Source of the DNA: Gammaproteobacteria bacterium
GTDB taxonomy: Bacteria > Pseudomonadota > Gammaproteobacteria > UBA1113
Assembly (NCBI GenBank): GCA_019752835.1
Contig: JAIELR010000026.1
Span: 1 to 5,713 of the forward strand
Reading direction: 5' to 3'
Length of the DNA: 5,713 nt
A program made the translations under genes and the position numbers. This document shows, piece by piece, positions 1-5,713 of this stretch (position 1 is its first letter; each line of letters opens with the position of its first letter). The notes under the pieces are model-generated. The model ran no database searches. It was not told the DNA's origin and saw only the letters and a program-made list of their open reading frames with translations.

Positions 1-201
1 ATTATAGGAATTAGCATTATCACCTTTTTAGGCAATAATGCTTGGTATCCTGCGAATTTCATATCGACATCAACCAGTATGATTTTATTGGCAATATTGT
101 CGTTAGTGACATATGTTTACGGTGCTTTCTATGCCCTTGATCACCAGCCGTATGTCTCGCATGACGCATCGAAGATCGAAGCACAAAGTGCGACTGAATA
201 G
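1..201 (+). CDS. C-terminal end of an unrecognised membrane protein (partial)
   Basis: This is the last 66 codons of a gene that begins before the window; it reads in frame from base 1 to a TAG stop. The visible part starts in a hydrophobic stretch (IIGISIITFLG), passes a short polar loop containing NNAWYPANF, and has a second clear membrane-spanning stretch (about residues 27-45, MILLAILSLVTYVYGAFYA). It ends in a polar tail of about 20 residues with several Asp, Glu and Lys, probably cytoplasmic. I do not recognise the family, and the fragment is too short to assign a transporter class or enzyme. The next gene starts 9 bases after its stop, which suggests co-transcription with the DUF1820 gene. 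The coding call rests on the open frame, the membrane-protein composition and the ribosome binding site that overlaps its stop codon. Confidence 0.75.
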   Translation: MIGISIITFLGNNAWYPANFISTSTSMILLAILSLVTYVYGAFYALDHQPYVSHDASKIEAQSATE

Positions 202-205
202 GAAG
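200..205 (+). promoter_or_regulatory. Ribosome binding site for the DUF1820 gene
   Basis: AGGAAG overlaps the TAG stop of the upstream gene and lies 5 bases before the GTG at 211. Its strength and spacing support GTG as the real start, and its overlap with the upstream stop is compatible with translational coupling. Confidence 0.6.
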
Positions 206-210
206 TATTA

Positions 211-543
211 GTGAAAGAACTTTTGTTTAGAATATCGTTTATATCACGCGATCGTGCCGACGAAGTCAGTGAAATCTATGCACGACAAGTGAGTGAATCA
301 GATATGTATGGATTTATTGTGGTTGAAGAAATAGTCTTTGAAGAGTCGTCCACTATTTTACTTAATCCAACAGAAGAAAAAATTAAACGCGAATTTGAAA
401 ATGTTATGCGCACATATATTCCGATTCCTTCTATTGTGCGTATTGATGAAGTAGAAAGAGAGGTGCTCACAACACACACTTCTACTGAAAGTCATTCCAA
501 TAACATCGTTAGCTTCCCTCAGATAGAGCAAAGCGCACGATAA
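211..543 (+). CDS. DUF1820 family protein
   Basis: A 110-residue soluble protein starting at GTG with a good ribosome binding site. I recognise the DUF1820 pattern of gammaproteobacteria: IYARQVSESDMYGF (about 22-35), a VEEIVFEE block (38-45), NPTEEKIKREFENV (52-65), then RTYIPIPSIVRIDEVE (67-82). The C-terminal tail holds a short NNIVSFP segment (97-103), which resembles the N-V-x-x-FP tail of Pseudomonas members as I remember them. There is no signal peptide or membrane segment, so it is probably cytoplasmic. The molecular function of the family is not known to me. Its place just ahead of nagZ (15-base gap) suggests expression with the cell-wall recycling and purine salvage genes but does not reveal its role. 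The family call is from motif recall, not a search. Confidence 0.88.
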   Translation: MKELLFRISFISRDRADEVSEIYARQVSESDMYGFIVVEEIVFEESSTILLNPTEEKIKREFENVMRTYIPIPSIVRIDEVEREVLTTHTSTESHSNNIVSFPQIEQSAR

Positions 544-545
544 AA

Positions 546-550
546 TAGGA
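546..550 (+). promoter_or_regulatory. Ribosome binding site for nagZ
   Basis: TAGGA lies 8 bases before the ATG at 559, in the 15-base gap after the DUF1820 stop. It supports ATG 559 as the nagZ start, which also gives the expected N-terminus (MIGPLVVDI). Confidence 0.5.
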
Positions 551-558
551 CACCTGGC

Positions 559-1584
559 ATGATAGGACCGCTTGTCGTTGATATTACGAGTATTGAATTG
601 TCCCAAGAGGATAGAGAGTTTTTACAACACCCTTTGGTTGGAGGCGTTATACTCTTTACGCGCAATTATGCCGCGCCTGAACAATTAAAAAACCTCGTCT
701 CTAGCATTAAATCCATTCGAAAAGCAGACCCTTTATTGGTATCCGTTGATCATGAGGGTGGTCGTGTTCAACGATTTCGAGACTATTTTACAAAACTTCC
801 CCCTATGGCCTCATTAGGCAGTCTTTATCAATCAGAGCCGGCAAAGGCATTACATTTTGCTTTTTTAACGGGTTGGTTGCTGGCCAGTGAGTTACGTCAA
901 TATGGTCTCGATTATAGTTATGCTCCTGTTTTAGACTTAGATTATCAAATGAGTCAAGTGATAGGCGATCGTGCTTTTCATGCGGATCCCAATATCGTAT
1001 CGCTCTTGGCTCAAGCCCTCATTAATGGGCTTCATGCAGTAGGTATGGCTGCCACAGGGAAGCATTTTCCAGGACATGGAGCTGTTAGCGCAGACTCTCA
1101 TGTTGCGCTTCCTATTGATGTGAGAAATAAAGACGCGATCACGAATGTTGATCTTATTCCCTATATTTCGTTAATCAAAGAAAATAGTCTTGAAAGTATT
1201 ATGCCCGCCCATGTGGTTTACTCACGGATCGATTCAAAACCCGCTTGTTTTTCATCTTTTTGGTTGCAGACTATCTTGCGTACTCAATTAGGTTTCAAGG
1301 GCGTGATCGTTTCGGATGATTTAACCATGGAGGGGGCTGCGATTATGGGTAATTATACCGATCGTGCTGAAGCCGCATTGACAGCAGGTTGCGATATGCT
1401 GCTGGTGTGCAATAATCGACATCAAGCAGAACAAATAGTAGATCATTTGAGTCCCATATATCGATTTTCTCCTGAAACTCAAGAACGCTGCGAACGACTT
1501 TATGCAAAACCCTTGCAGGATGATTTTACTCAACATCCGCATTGCTCTGCTGCCAGAGCCGCAATAGCTGAATTAACGACCTAA
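559..1584 (+). CDS. nagZ: Beta-N-acetylhexosaminidase NagZ (GH3)
   Basis: Cytoplasmic glycoside hydrolase family 3 enzyme of peptidoglycan recycling. NagZ removes N-acetylglucosamine from GlcNAc-1,6-anhydroMurNAc and its peptides; in species with AmpR/AmpC the products act as inducers of beta-lactamase. At 341 residues it has the length I recall for E. coli NagZ and needs no signal peptide. Seen in the sequence: HPLVGGVILFTRNY (24-37), the sugar-binding segment VDHEGGRVQRF (63-73), KHFPGHG (168-174) followed by the Asp179-Ser-His181 dyad, MPAHVVYS (215-222), and VSDDLTMEGAAIMG (251-264), in which Asp253 aligns with the GH3 nucleophile. CDMLLVCNNR (278-287) is also typical. All expected catalytic residues are present, so the enzyme should be active. 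The gene ends with tandem stops (TAA TAG), and hpt begins 15 bases after the first stop. No ampC, ampR or ampD is in the window. Confidence 0.97.
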   Translation: MIGPLVVDITSIELSQEDREFLQHPLVGGVILFTRNYAAPEQLKNLVSSIKSIRKADPLLVSVDHEGGRVQRFRDYFTKLPPMASLGSLYQSEPAKALHFAFLTGWLLASELRQYGLDYSYAPVLDLDYQMSQVIGDRAFHADPNIVSLLAQALINGLHAVGMAATGKHFPGHGAVSADSHVALPIDVRNKDAITNVDLIPYISLIKENSLESIMPAHVVYSRIDSKPACFSSFWLQTILRTQLGFKGVIVSDDLTMEGAAIMGNYTDRAEAALTAGCDMLLVCNNRHQAEQIVDHLSPIYRFSPETQERCERLYAKPLQDDFTQHPHCSAARAAIAELTT

Positions 1585-1599
1585 TAGCGAGAAACCTTA

Positions 1600-2160
1600 A
1601 TGCAATTACCTAAAGATATACAAGAAGTTTACAAGCGTTCAACTTGTCTCTATACCAAGCAAGAGGTTGAAGTGGCGTTAGTCAAGATGGCGAGCGAAAT
1701 GAATGCCGTGTTGGCCGAAAAAAATCCCGTTGTATTATGCGTCATGATAGGGGGCCTCGTACCTGTGGGTAATTTATTACCTTATCTTGATTTCCCCATG
1801 GAGCTGCATTACGTGCACGCAACGCGATATCGAGGAGAAATTCGTGGTGGTGATTTGCATTGGAAGGCGAGTCCAACGTTTACGTTAGAGGGCCGTGCAG
1901 TCGTTGTCGTTGATGATATTCTCGATGGTGGATTAACACTGGCTGCCATTCTCGACTATTGCCGTGAACATGGTGCTGCGGAAGTTTATAGTGCTGTTTT
2001 GGTTGACAAGCACCATGTGCGTGAAAATGGGGGCACCGAAAAGGCTGATTTTACTGGCCTAACCGTTGATGACCATTATATTTTTGGTTATGGCATGGAT
2101 TATAAAGAATATTTGCGTAATGCCCCTGGCATTTTTGTTGTGGCGCCTCAAGATGAGTAA
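1600..2160 (+). CDS. hpt: Hypoxanthine-guanine phosphoribosyltransferase
   Basis: Purine salvage enzyme that joins hypoxanthine or guanine to PRPP to give IMP or GMP in the cytoplasm. The 186-residue protein is a type I phosphoribosyltransferase. The PRPP-binding motif is [14 protein letters not shown] (101-114); Lys137 in LVDK is the likely base-contacting lysine; [14 protein letters not shown] (161-174) is the C-terminal base and pyrophosphate region. [10 protein letters not shown] (48-57) forms the early loop, where Ile50 stands in a position that I recall as Asn in Pseudomonas. The run HATRYRGE (73-80) and the overall pattern match the Pseudomonas-type Hpt more closely than the E. coli Hpt, judging from memory. 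The start ATG is preceded by a weak GAGA element. The stop overlaps the start of the phosphorylase gene by 8 bases, and that enzyme makes hypoxanthine if it uses methylthioinosine, so the two genes form a metabolic pair. Confidence 0.95.
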   Translation: MQLPKDIQEVYKRSTCLYTKQEVEVALVKMASEMNAVLAEKNPVVLCVMIGGLVPVGNLLPYLDFPMELHYVHATRYRGEIRGGDLHWKASPTFTLEGRAVVVVDDILDGGLTLAAILDYCREHGAAEVYSAVLVDKHHVRENGGTEKADFTGLTVDDHYIFGYGMDYKEYLRNAPGIFVVAPQDE

Positions 2161-2899
2161 TATTGCAATAATAGGGGGCTCCGTTCTCCCTAAACTCTAT
2201 GACTTTAAGCCACTAAAGGTTGAGTTGAAAGAAACGCCTTTTGGTTATCCAACTTCTCCATTACAAACGGGATTATTTGGTCAACATAATATTGTGTATT
2301 TAAATCGTCATGGCTTGGAGCGCCGCACGCCACCTCATAAAATTAACTATCGTGCCAACATGTGGGCCTTGAAAGAGGCTGGCGTGGATGTCATTATTGG
2401 TCTCAGTGTTGTCGCGGGCATTCGTTCTGATATGGTACCAGGGCATTTTGTTTTTCCTGATCAACTCATTGATTATACCTACGATCGCCCCAGCACCTGT
2501 TATGAAGACAATTTTGATTATACAAAACATATTGATTTTACTTATCCTTATTGCCCGGTGTTACATCGCTTTTTAGTTGAGGCTGCGCAAGAGTTGACCT
2601 TGGACTTTACGGATGATGCAACCTACGGCGTTACACAAGGGCCGCGTTTTGAGACGATAGCCGAAATTAATCGTATGGAGCGTGATGGTTGTGATATTGT
2701 TGGGATGACGGCTATGCCAGAAGCCTTACTCGCACGCGAACTTGGGATGCGTTATGCCAGCATTGCATTAGTGGCCTCAAAAGCGGCGGGACGCAGCGAT
2801 GGTTTAGGCGTAAGTTTATCTGACATGAAGACGGTTATTGATGATTCATTAGCTCAAATGTATCAGCTTTTGTTACAAGTCGTGGGCAAAATTGTTTGA
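2153..2899 (+). CDS. S-methyl-5'-thioinosine (or thioadenosine) phosphorylase
   Basis: A 248-residue member of the MTAP/PNP-II phosphorylase family, cytoplasmic, splitting a 5'-methylthio-nucleoside with phosphate into methylthioribose-1-phosphate and free base. Features are IIGGS (6-10, phosphate loop), NRHG (51-54, Arg-His phosphate contact), [10 protein letters not shown] (60-69), TQGPRFET (161-168), [11 protein letters not shown] (181-191) and ALVASKAAG (205-213). It resembles the Pseudomonas aeruginosa methylthioinosine phosphorylase in the NYRAN, TQGPRxET and GMTxMPEA blocks and lacks the TDYDCW loop of true MTA phosphorylases, so methylthioinosine is the preferred guess. Ser209 sits where that enzyme, from memory, has Asn. 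The start was chosen at the ATG inside ATGAGTAA, which overlaps the hpt stop. An open frame continues upstream to 2066, but that would add a hydrophobic stretch that is only hpt read out of frame. The next gene overlaps its end by 8 bases. Confidence 0.9.
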   Translation: MSNIAIIGGSVLPKLYDFKPLKVELKETPFGYPTSPLQTGLFGQHNIVYLNRHGLERRTPPHKINYRANMWALKEAGVDVIIGLSVVAGIRSDMVPGHFVFPDQLIDYTYDRPSTCYEDNFDYTKHIDFTYPYCPVLHRFLVEAAQELTLDFTDDATYGVTQGPRFETIAEINRMERDGCDIVGMTAMPEALLARELGMRYASIALVASKAAGRSDGLGVSLSDMKTVIDDSLAQMYQLLLQVVGKIV

Positions 2900-4250
2900 G
2901 TTCAAAAATATATGCCAATATGCCTTTTTGGCGTTGTTCTTATTCTTTCCCACCCTCGTCGTCGCTAATCCCTCCTCACAAGCATTTTTGGCACTCAGCG
3001 ATATACATTTTACGCCTTATGATCACTGCTCATGGTTTCACTCTTGTCCTCTAATACAAAAACTCGAGGCCGCACCTGTACAGCAATGGGTAAATATTTT
3101 TCGACAATATGATACAACGGTTCCAAGCCGCTATGGTTTGGATACGAATTCAGCTTTATTCAACTCAACGCTAAATGAAATTAATGCCCTACCAAAAACT
3201 TATCATTTTGCAATAATCACCGGTGATTTTTTAGCACATGCGTACCGTCTAAAATTTATCTGGTTTGCCAAGGACCTATCGCAGCATGATTATCAACAAT
3301 TTGTGAATAAGACCTATGAATATTTGCAATTACGTTTGCAGGAGGCGACATCAAACGTCCCCGTTTATATTACGCTGGGCAACAATGATTCTTATCAAGG
3401 GGATTATTATTCTGATCCTGGTGGCAGTTTTTATGAAATAATGTCGCAGCGAGTAGCTCAGATGAATCAGGGCCTGGATGAAACAAATTTTAAACAAACT
3501 TTTTCAAAGGCTGCTTATTATGCCATCAAACCTAATGCGAACAGTCAAAATCGTATCTTGTTTTTGAATACCACTTTATTCTCGATCTATGCGAATGGAA
3601 AGCATATTGCTAAAGGTGCACAACAAGAGTTCATTTGGCTGAACGCTCAACTTGAAAGCGCAAAACAAGGTAAATATAAAGTATGGCTGATTGACCATAT
3701 TCCCAATGGCATCGATGCTTACCGTAGTACCCACAAAGAAAAAGCCATTCCTTTGTGGCAATCACAGTATAACTCAGCTTTTTTAAAGCTAATTACGCAA
3801 TACCCTAACACCATCACTGCAATAATTACTGCACATGTGCATATGGATGGATTTCAATTTTTGTCTTTAAGCCCGCAGAAGCAGTTGCTTGATACGTTTA
3901 TTCCAAGTATATCGCCGATTTATGGTAATAATCCGGCATTTAAAGTGTATGAGTATAATCCAGACTCAATGGAATTAAGTAATTTTCAAACCTATTACTT
4001 GAACGAGTCAACGGATAAATGGACGTTGGAATATGATTTTAATAGCACATATCAACCGAATTGTGATAAGTGTGAAATCTCGACGGCCTATTCTATGATC
4101 ACATCATCGGGTTGGCGCACCGACAAATATAAAAGGTATTATGCGGTAAGTACTAATAGCCAAGCGATTACCAAAAACGGATGGTTGCCATATTATTGGT
4201 GTGCCACACAGTATCAGACGAAGAGGGAATATACAGATTGCTCAAGATAA
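2892..4250 (+). CDS. Exported acid sphingomyelinase-like phosphodiesterase
   Basis: A 452-residue calcineurin-like metallophosphoesterase with an N-terminal signal peptide: Lys5, a hydrophobic core (about 10-24) and a likely cleavage site VVA-NP after residue 25. Dimetal-site motifs appear in order: SDIHF (Asp37, His39), GDF (Asp112), GNND (163-166, Asn164 as ligand), DHIPNG (His269) and TAHVHMDGF (His315, His317). The HIP and HxH patterns fit acid sphingomyelinase and SMPDL3-type enzymes. The mature part has exactly six cysteines (46, 52, 391, 394, 437, 450), which suits disulfides outside the cytoplasm. The C-terminal Cys437-Ala...Asp-Cys450 spacing of 13 matches the end of human SMPDL3A as I recall it. 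GNND replaces the usual GNHD/E. The start is TTG: the frame opens only at 2853 and offers no ATG or GTG before the signal peptide. The upstream Shine-Dalgarno is weak (GGG about 6 bases away), so translation may depend on coupling with the upstream gene, which it overlaps by 8 bases. The substrate is unknown: phospholipid or nucleotide. Confidence 0.85.
   Translation: MFEFKNICQYAFLALFLFFPTLVVANPSSQAFLALSDIHFTPYDHCSWFHSCPLIQKLEAAPVQQWVNIFRQYDTTVPSRYGLDTNSALFNSTLNEINALPKTYHFAIITGDFLAHAYRLKFIWFAKDLSQHDYQQFVNKTYEYLQLRLQEATSNVPVYITLGNNDSYQGDYYSDPGGSFYEIMSQRVAQMNQGLDETNFKQTFSKAAYYAIKPNANSQNRILFLNTTLFSIYANGKHIAKGAQQEFIWLNAQLESAKQGKYKVWLIDHIPNGIDAYRSTHKEKAIPLWQSQYNSAFLKLITQYPNTITAIITAHVHMDGFQFLSLSPQKQLLDTFIPSISPIYGNNPAFKVYEYNPDSMELSNFQTYYLNESTDKWTLEYDFNSTYQPNCDKCEISTAYSMITSSGWRTDKYKRYYAVSTNSQAITKNGWLPYYWCATQYQTKREYTDCSR
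4242..4250. other. Convergent gene overlap
   Basis: The TAA of the + strand phosphoesterase gene (4248-4250) lies inside the last codons of the - strand MATE gene, whose TGA is at 4244-4242. I see no hairpin followed by a T run for either transcript within about 50 bases on either side, so the mRNAs probably run into each other as antisense tails. Confidence 0.85.
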
Positions 4251-5600
4251 TGCCGCAGTCTCCCGTCTTTTCAAATGATGTCTGAGGCGCCCATAAAGAG
4301 CCACAACAATCAAGCACAACGCAAATATCGTTAAATACCAAAATTGAAATAAAGTACCGTGCCAATGAAATAATAAAAAATAGCCGCAACCAATTGCAAT
4401 GCCATAAAAACCGATTAACGAACAAAGTGCTGAAAAATAGGTATCTTTCATCGCACGTAGCGCTGAGAAAAAGGCATAGCGCAAGCTATTAATAATTTGA
4501 TAAAAGCCAAAAATGGCTAAAAACTCAGTAGCCAACTTAATAACGGCGACATTTTGTGGTGCTGATAAATCAAAATCAATCCCGATGATCCACAAGGGTC
4601 TAAACCAAAAAATTAAGCTGAACAAAAAGGGAATGAAACAACAGATCAGGACACCAATCCCACAAATCATTTTAGTCACTTGTACATTATTGCTGTGCCA
4701 GGTATGACCAATTCTAATGCTTATTGCCTGCGATAAACCAGCTACAACCATAAAAGTGAGTCCAGCTGCTTGCACACTGACTTGTTGTGCAGCAAGCCAG
4801 AGGGTACTTAATTTTCCTGCAAAAGAAGCTGCAAAAAGGCTAAAGCTGAGGTCGATCATCCATATAATACCCATGGGCAAGCCGACTTTAATGAGCGAGT
4901 TAATGTGCCAATGCTGAAAATTAAATAAGCGTAAATTAAAATAACCGCGATATTGGGGCTGAAAAAAAATGTAAACAATAAAACCAATAAACAAAACCGT
5001 ATAGGCAAATGCAGTTCCAAGGCCTATTCCCAGCATATCTAATTGCGGAAACCCAAACTTACCGAACATAAGCGTGTAGTTGGCTAAAATATTAATGGGC
5101 ACGTATAAAATGGACGAAACCAAGGTAACTTTTGGCCGTCCTAAACCAATAAAAAATTGCCATAAAATCATGGTGCCGAAGTCGGGAATAACTGCGAAAA
5201 TCAAACCATGCAAATAGGGTGTTGCTAAGATAATTAACGCCTCTGATTGACCCATCAGCCGCAAAAGAGCGCCCCCATTCGCAAGTATCGCAATCAGTAA
5301 AATGCTGCAAAAAATACCTATTACACAGGCGTCTCGAATAACCTCTCCAATTTCACGATTCTTTTTTTCGCCATAGTGATGTGAAATAAGCGTGCTAGCT
5401 GCGGACAATAGGCCGTAAAAGAAAACAATCATCGTAGTAAAGGCGCTGCTGACAATGGCACCTGCAGCCAATTCAGTCTGACCTAAATGAGCTATCATGG
5501 CATTATTAATAAAATTGGGGCAACCCTCGATAAAATAATTGACGATAAGCGGTAGGGCGAGCAGGAGGAGTTGTTTATTTTCTTTTAAAAATAGGTTCAT
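4242..5600 (-). CDS. MATE family efflux transporter (NorM-like)
   Basis: A 452-residue inner-membrane protein with about twelve hydrophobic segments (roughly 11-33, 43-70, 88-108, 121-143, 157-179, 188-213, 235-258, 268-295, 310-335, 351-376, 387-410, 417-438) and a basic C-terminal tail (RLRHHLKRR). Family signs are IAHLGQTELAAGAI (36-49), FFIGLGRPKVTLVSS (149-163), NILANYTLMFGKFG (170-183), GLPMG (240-244), AAQQVSVQAAG (270-280), SIRIGH (294-299) and FSALRAMKD (378-386). MATE proteins export cationic drugs, dyes or metabolites in exchange for Na+ or H+; nothing here indicates the substrate. Aligned by eye with Vibrio NorM, the cation-site acids become Asn32, Asp250 and Asn371, as discussed in the findings. 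ATG 5600 was chosen because it puts a normal short N-terminus before the first helix. The frame extends to a TTG at 5681, but the extra 27 residues do not look like MATE sequence. Its last 9 bases overlap the convergent phosphoesterase gene. Confidence 0.92.
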   Translation of the reverse strand: MNLFLKENKQLLLLALPLIVNYFIEGCPNFINNAMIAHLGQTELAAGAIVSSAFTTMIVFFYGLLSAASTLISHHYGEKKNREIGEVIRDACVIGIFCSILLIAILANGGALLRLMGQSEALIILATPYLHGLIFAVIPDFGTMILWQFFIGLGRPKVTLVSSILYVPINILANYTLMFGKFGFPQLDMLGIGLGTAFAYTVLFIGFIVYIFFQPQYRGYFNLRLFNFQHWHINSLIKVGLPMGIIWMIDLSFSLFAASFAGKLSTLWLAAQQVSVQAAGLTFMVVAGLSQAISIRIGHTWHSNNVQVTKMICGIGVLICCFIPFLFSLIFWFRPLWIIGIDFDLSAPQNVAVIKLATEFLAIFGFYQIINSLRYAFFSALRAMKDTYFSALCSLIGFYGIAIGCGYFLLFHWHGTLFQFWYLTIFALCLIVVALYGRLRHHLKRRETAALS

Positions 5601-5607
5601 GGTAGAC

Positions 5608-5618
5608 GTAGCCCGTAT
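5608..5618. repeat. Direct repeat copy 1 (GTAGCCCGTAT)
   Basis: GTAGCCCGTAT matches the copy at 5650-5660 at 10 of 11 positions. It sits 7 bases upstream of the MATE start codon, where a ribosome binding site would be expected. GTAGCCCGTAT-like arms are familiar to me from dispersed hairpin repeats in gammaproteobacterial genomes, so this may be a half element rather than a regulator site. Confidence 0.45.
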
Positions 5619-5649
5619 CTGAGGGATCCCCTGGTATTTTTTAAACAGT

Positions 5650-5660
5650 GTAGCCTGTAT
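5650..5660. repeat. Direct repeat copy 2 (GTAGCCTGTAT)
   Basis: GTAGCCTGTAT differs from the copy at 5608 by one base and lies exactly 42 bases from it, close to four turns of B-form DNA. The phase would place both copies on one face of the helix, as paired protein sites often are, but two short matches could also occur by chance. Confidence 0.4.
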
Positions 5661-5661
5661 T

Positions 5662-5671
5662 AAAGCGCTTT
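5662..5671. promoter_or_regulatory. Perfect palindrome AAAGCGCTTT, possible operator
   Basis: A perfect 10-base inverted repeat inside an A/T-rich setting, about 62 bases upstream of the MATE start. Short palindromes near transporter genes are often operators of TetR- or MarR-type repressors, but this one is short, has no second copy in view and is linked to no recognised regulator. Confidence 0.2.
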
Positions 5672-5713
5672 TAATGCTCAATATAGAGGCAACAGCTTAC
5701 TCGATAATCCCAC

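Larger units (their letters stand above)
5601..5713. other. Leader region upstream of the MATE gene
   Basis: This is the only stretch in the window that appears non-coding for more than 15 bases. It must hold the ribosome binding site of the MATE gene and probably its promoter. No strong Shine-Dalgarno precedes ATG 5600 on the - strand (the last bases before it are CGTCTACC). On the - strand TTGAGC (5681-5676) could act as a -35 element, but I find no good -10 at 16-18 bases. TACACT is a fair -10 without a matching -35. I therefore do not assign a promoter. Two short palindromes (GGGATCCC and AAAGCGCTTT) and an 11-base direct repeat lie here. Confidence 0.5.

Noticed and set aside
276..606. 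Antisense open frames opposite the DUF1820 gene
   Set aside because: They are short, mutually overlapping, resemble no family and lie opposite a gene with clear family motifs.
2066..2152. N-terminal extension of the phosphorylase with a hydrophobic, signal-like stretch
   Set aside because: These bases are the C-terminal coding part of hpt in another frame. Phosphorylases of this family are cytoplasmic and begin directly before the IIGGS loop, which fits ATG 2153.
4168..4425. 85-residue open frame on the - strand across the convergent junction
   Set aside because: It overlaps both well-supported genes in a different frame, has no ribosome binding site and shows no recognisable domain.
5623..5630. 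GGGATCCC palindrome near the MATE start as an operator or terminator stem
   Set aside because: At 8 bases with no loop it cannot form a useful hairpin, and no second copy is present. It is more likely chance or part of the neighbouring repeat.
5645..5658. ACAG-N6-CTGT as a LexA-type SOS box
   Set aside because: The SOS box has CTGT and ACAG in the opposite order with 8 bases between, so this does not fit.
5601..5681. 27-residue N-terminal extension of the MATE protein from a TTG start
   Set aside because: No ribosome binding site precedes the TTG, the extension does not resemble MATE sequence, and it would code through the repeat and palindrome region. ATG 5600 gives the normal family N-terminus.

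Overview
The window looks like chromosomal DNA of an A+T-leaning gammaproteobacterium. The evidence is a Pseudomonas/Escherichia-type NagZ, a Pseudomonas-type hypoxanthine-guanine phosphoribosyltransferase, a DUF1820 protein, and a methylthioinosine/methylthioadenosine phosphorylase of the kind known from Pseudomonas. The low GC and the exported acid-sphingomyelinase-like phosphodiesterase would suit a host-associated lineage such as the Legionellales. That placement is inference; no marker in the window fixes the genus.

Layout: six genes run on the + strand with almost no space between them. They are the 3' end of an unrecognised membrane protein (1-201), a DUF1820 protein (211-543), nagZ (559-1584), hpt (1600-2160), an MTI/MTA phosphorylase (2153-2899) and an exported metallophosphoesterase of the acid sphingomyelinase-like family (2892-4250). 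Gaps are 9, 15 and 15 bases, followed by two successive 8-base overlaps. No promoter is evident between them, so they probably form one transcription unit whose promoter lies upstream of the window. On the - strand a MATE transporter (5600-4242) converges on this unit, and its last 9 bases overlap the end of the phosphoesterase gene. The remaining 113 bases (5601-5713) are the leader of the MATE gene and hold a near-identical 11-base direct repeat and two short palindromes.

How the genes fit together: NagZ acts in peptidoglycan recycling. The phosphorylase releases hypoxanthine (or adenine) from methylthio-nucleosides, and Hpt converts hypoxanthine to IMP, so these two overlapping genes encode consecutive salvage steps. 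Eukaryotic relatives of the exported phosphoesterase (SMPDL3A) cleave nucleotides. Its overlap with the salvage genes therefore raises the possibility that it supplies purines from outside, although a lipid substrate is equally open.

No mobile element, CRISPR array, tRNA or rRNA was seen, and most of the window is ordinary core metabolism. The points most worth a second look are the GNND (not GNHD/E) active-site variant and TTG start of the phosphoesterase, the altered cation-site residues of the MATE protein, and a substitution in the likely base-binding loop of the phosphorylase.
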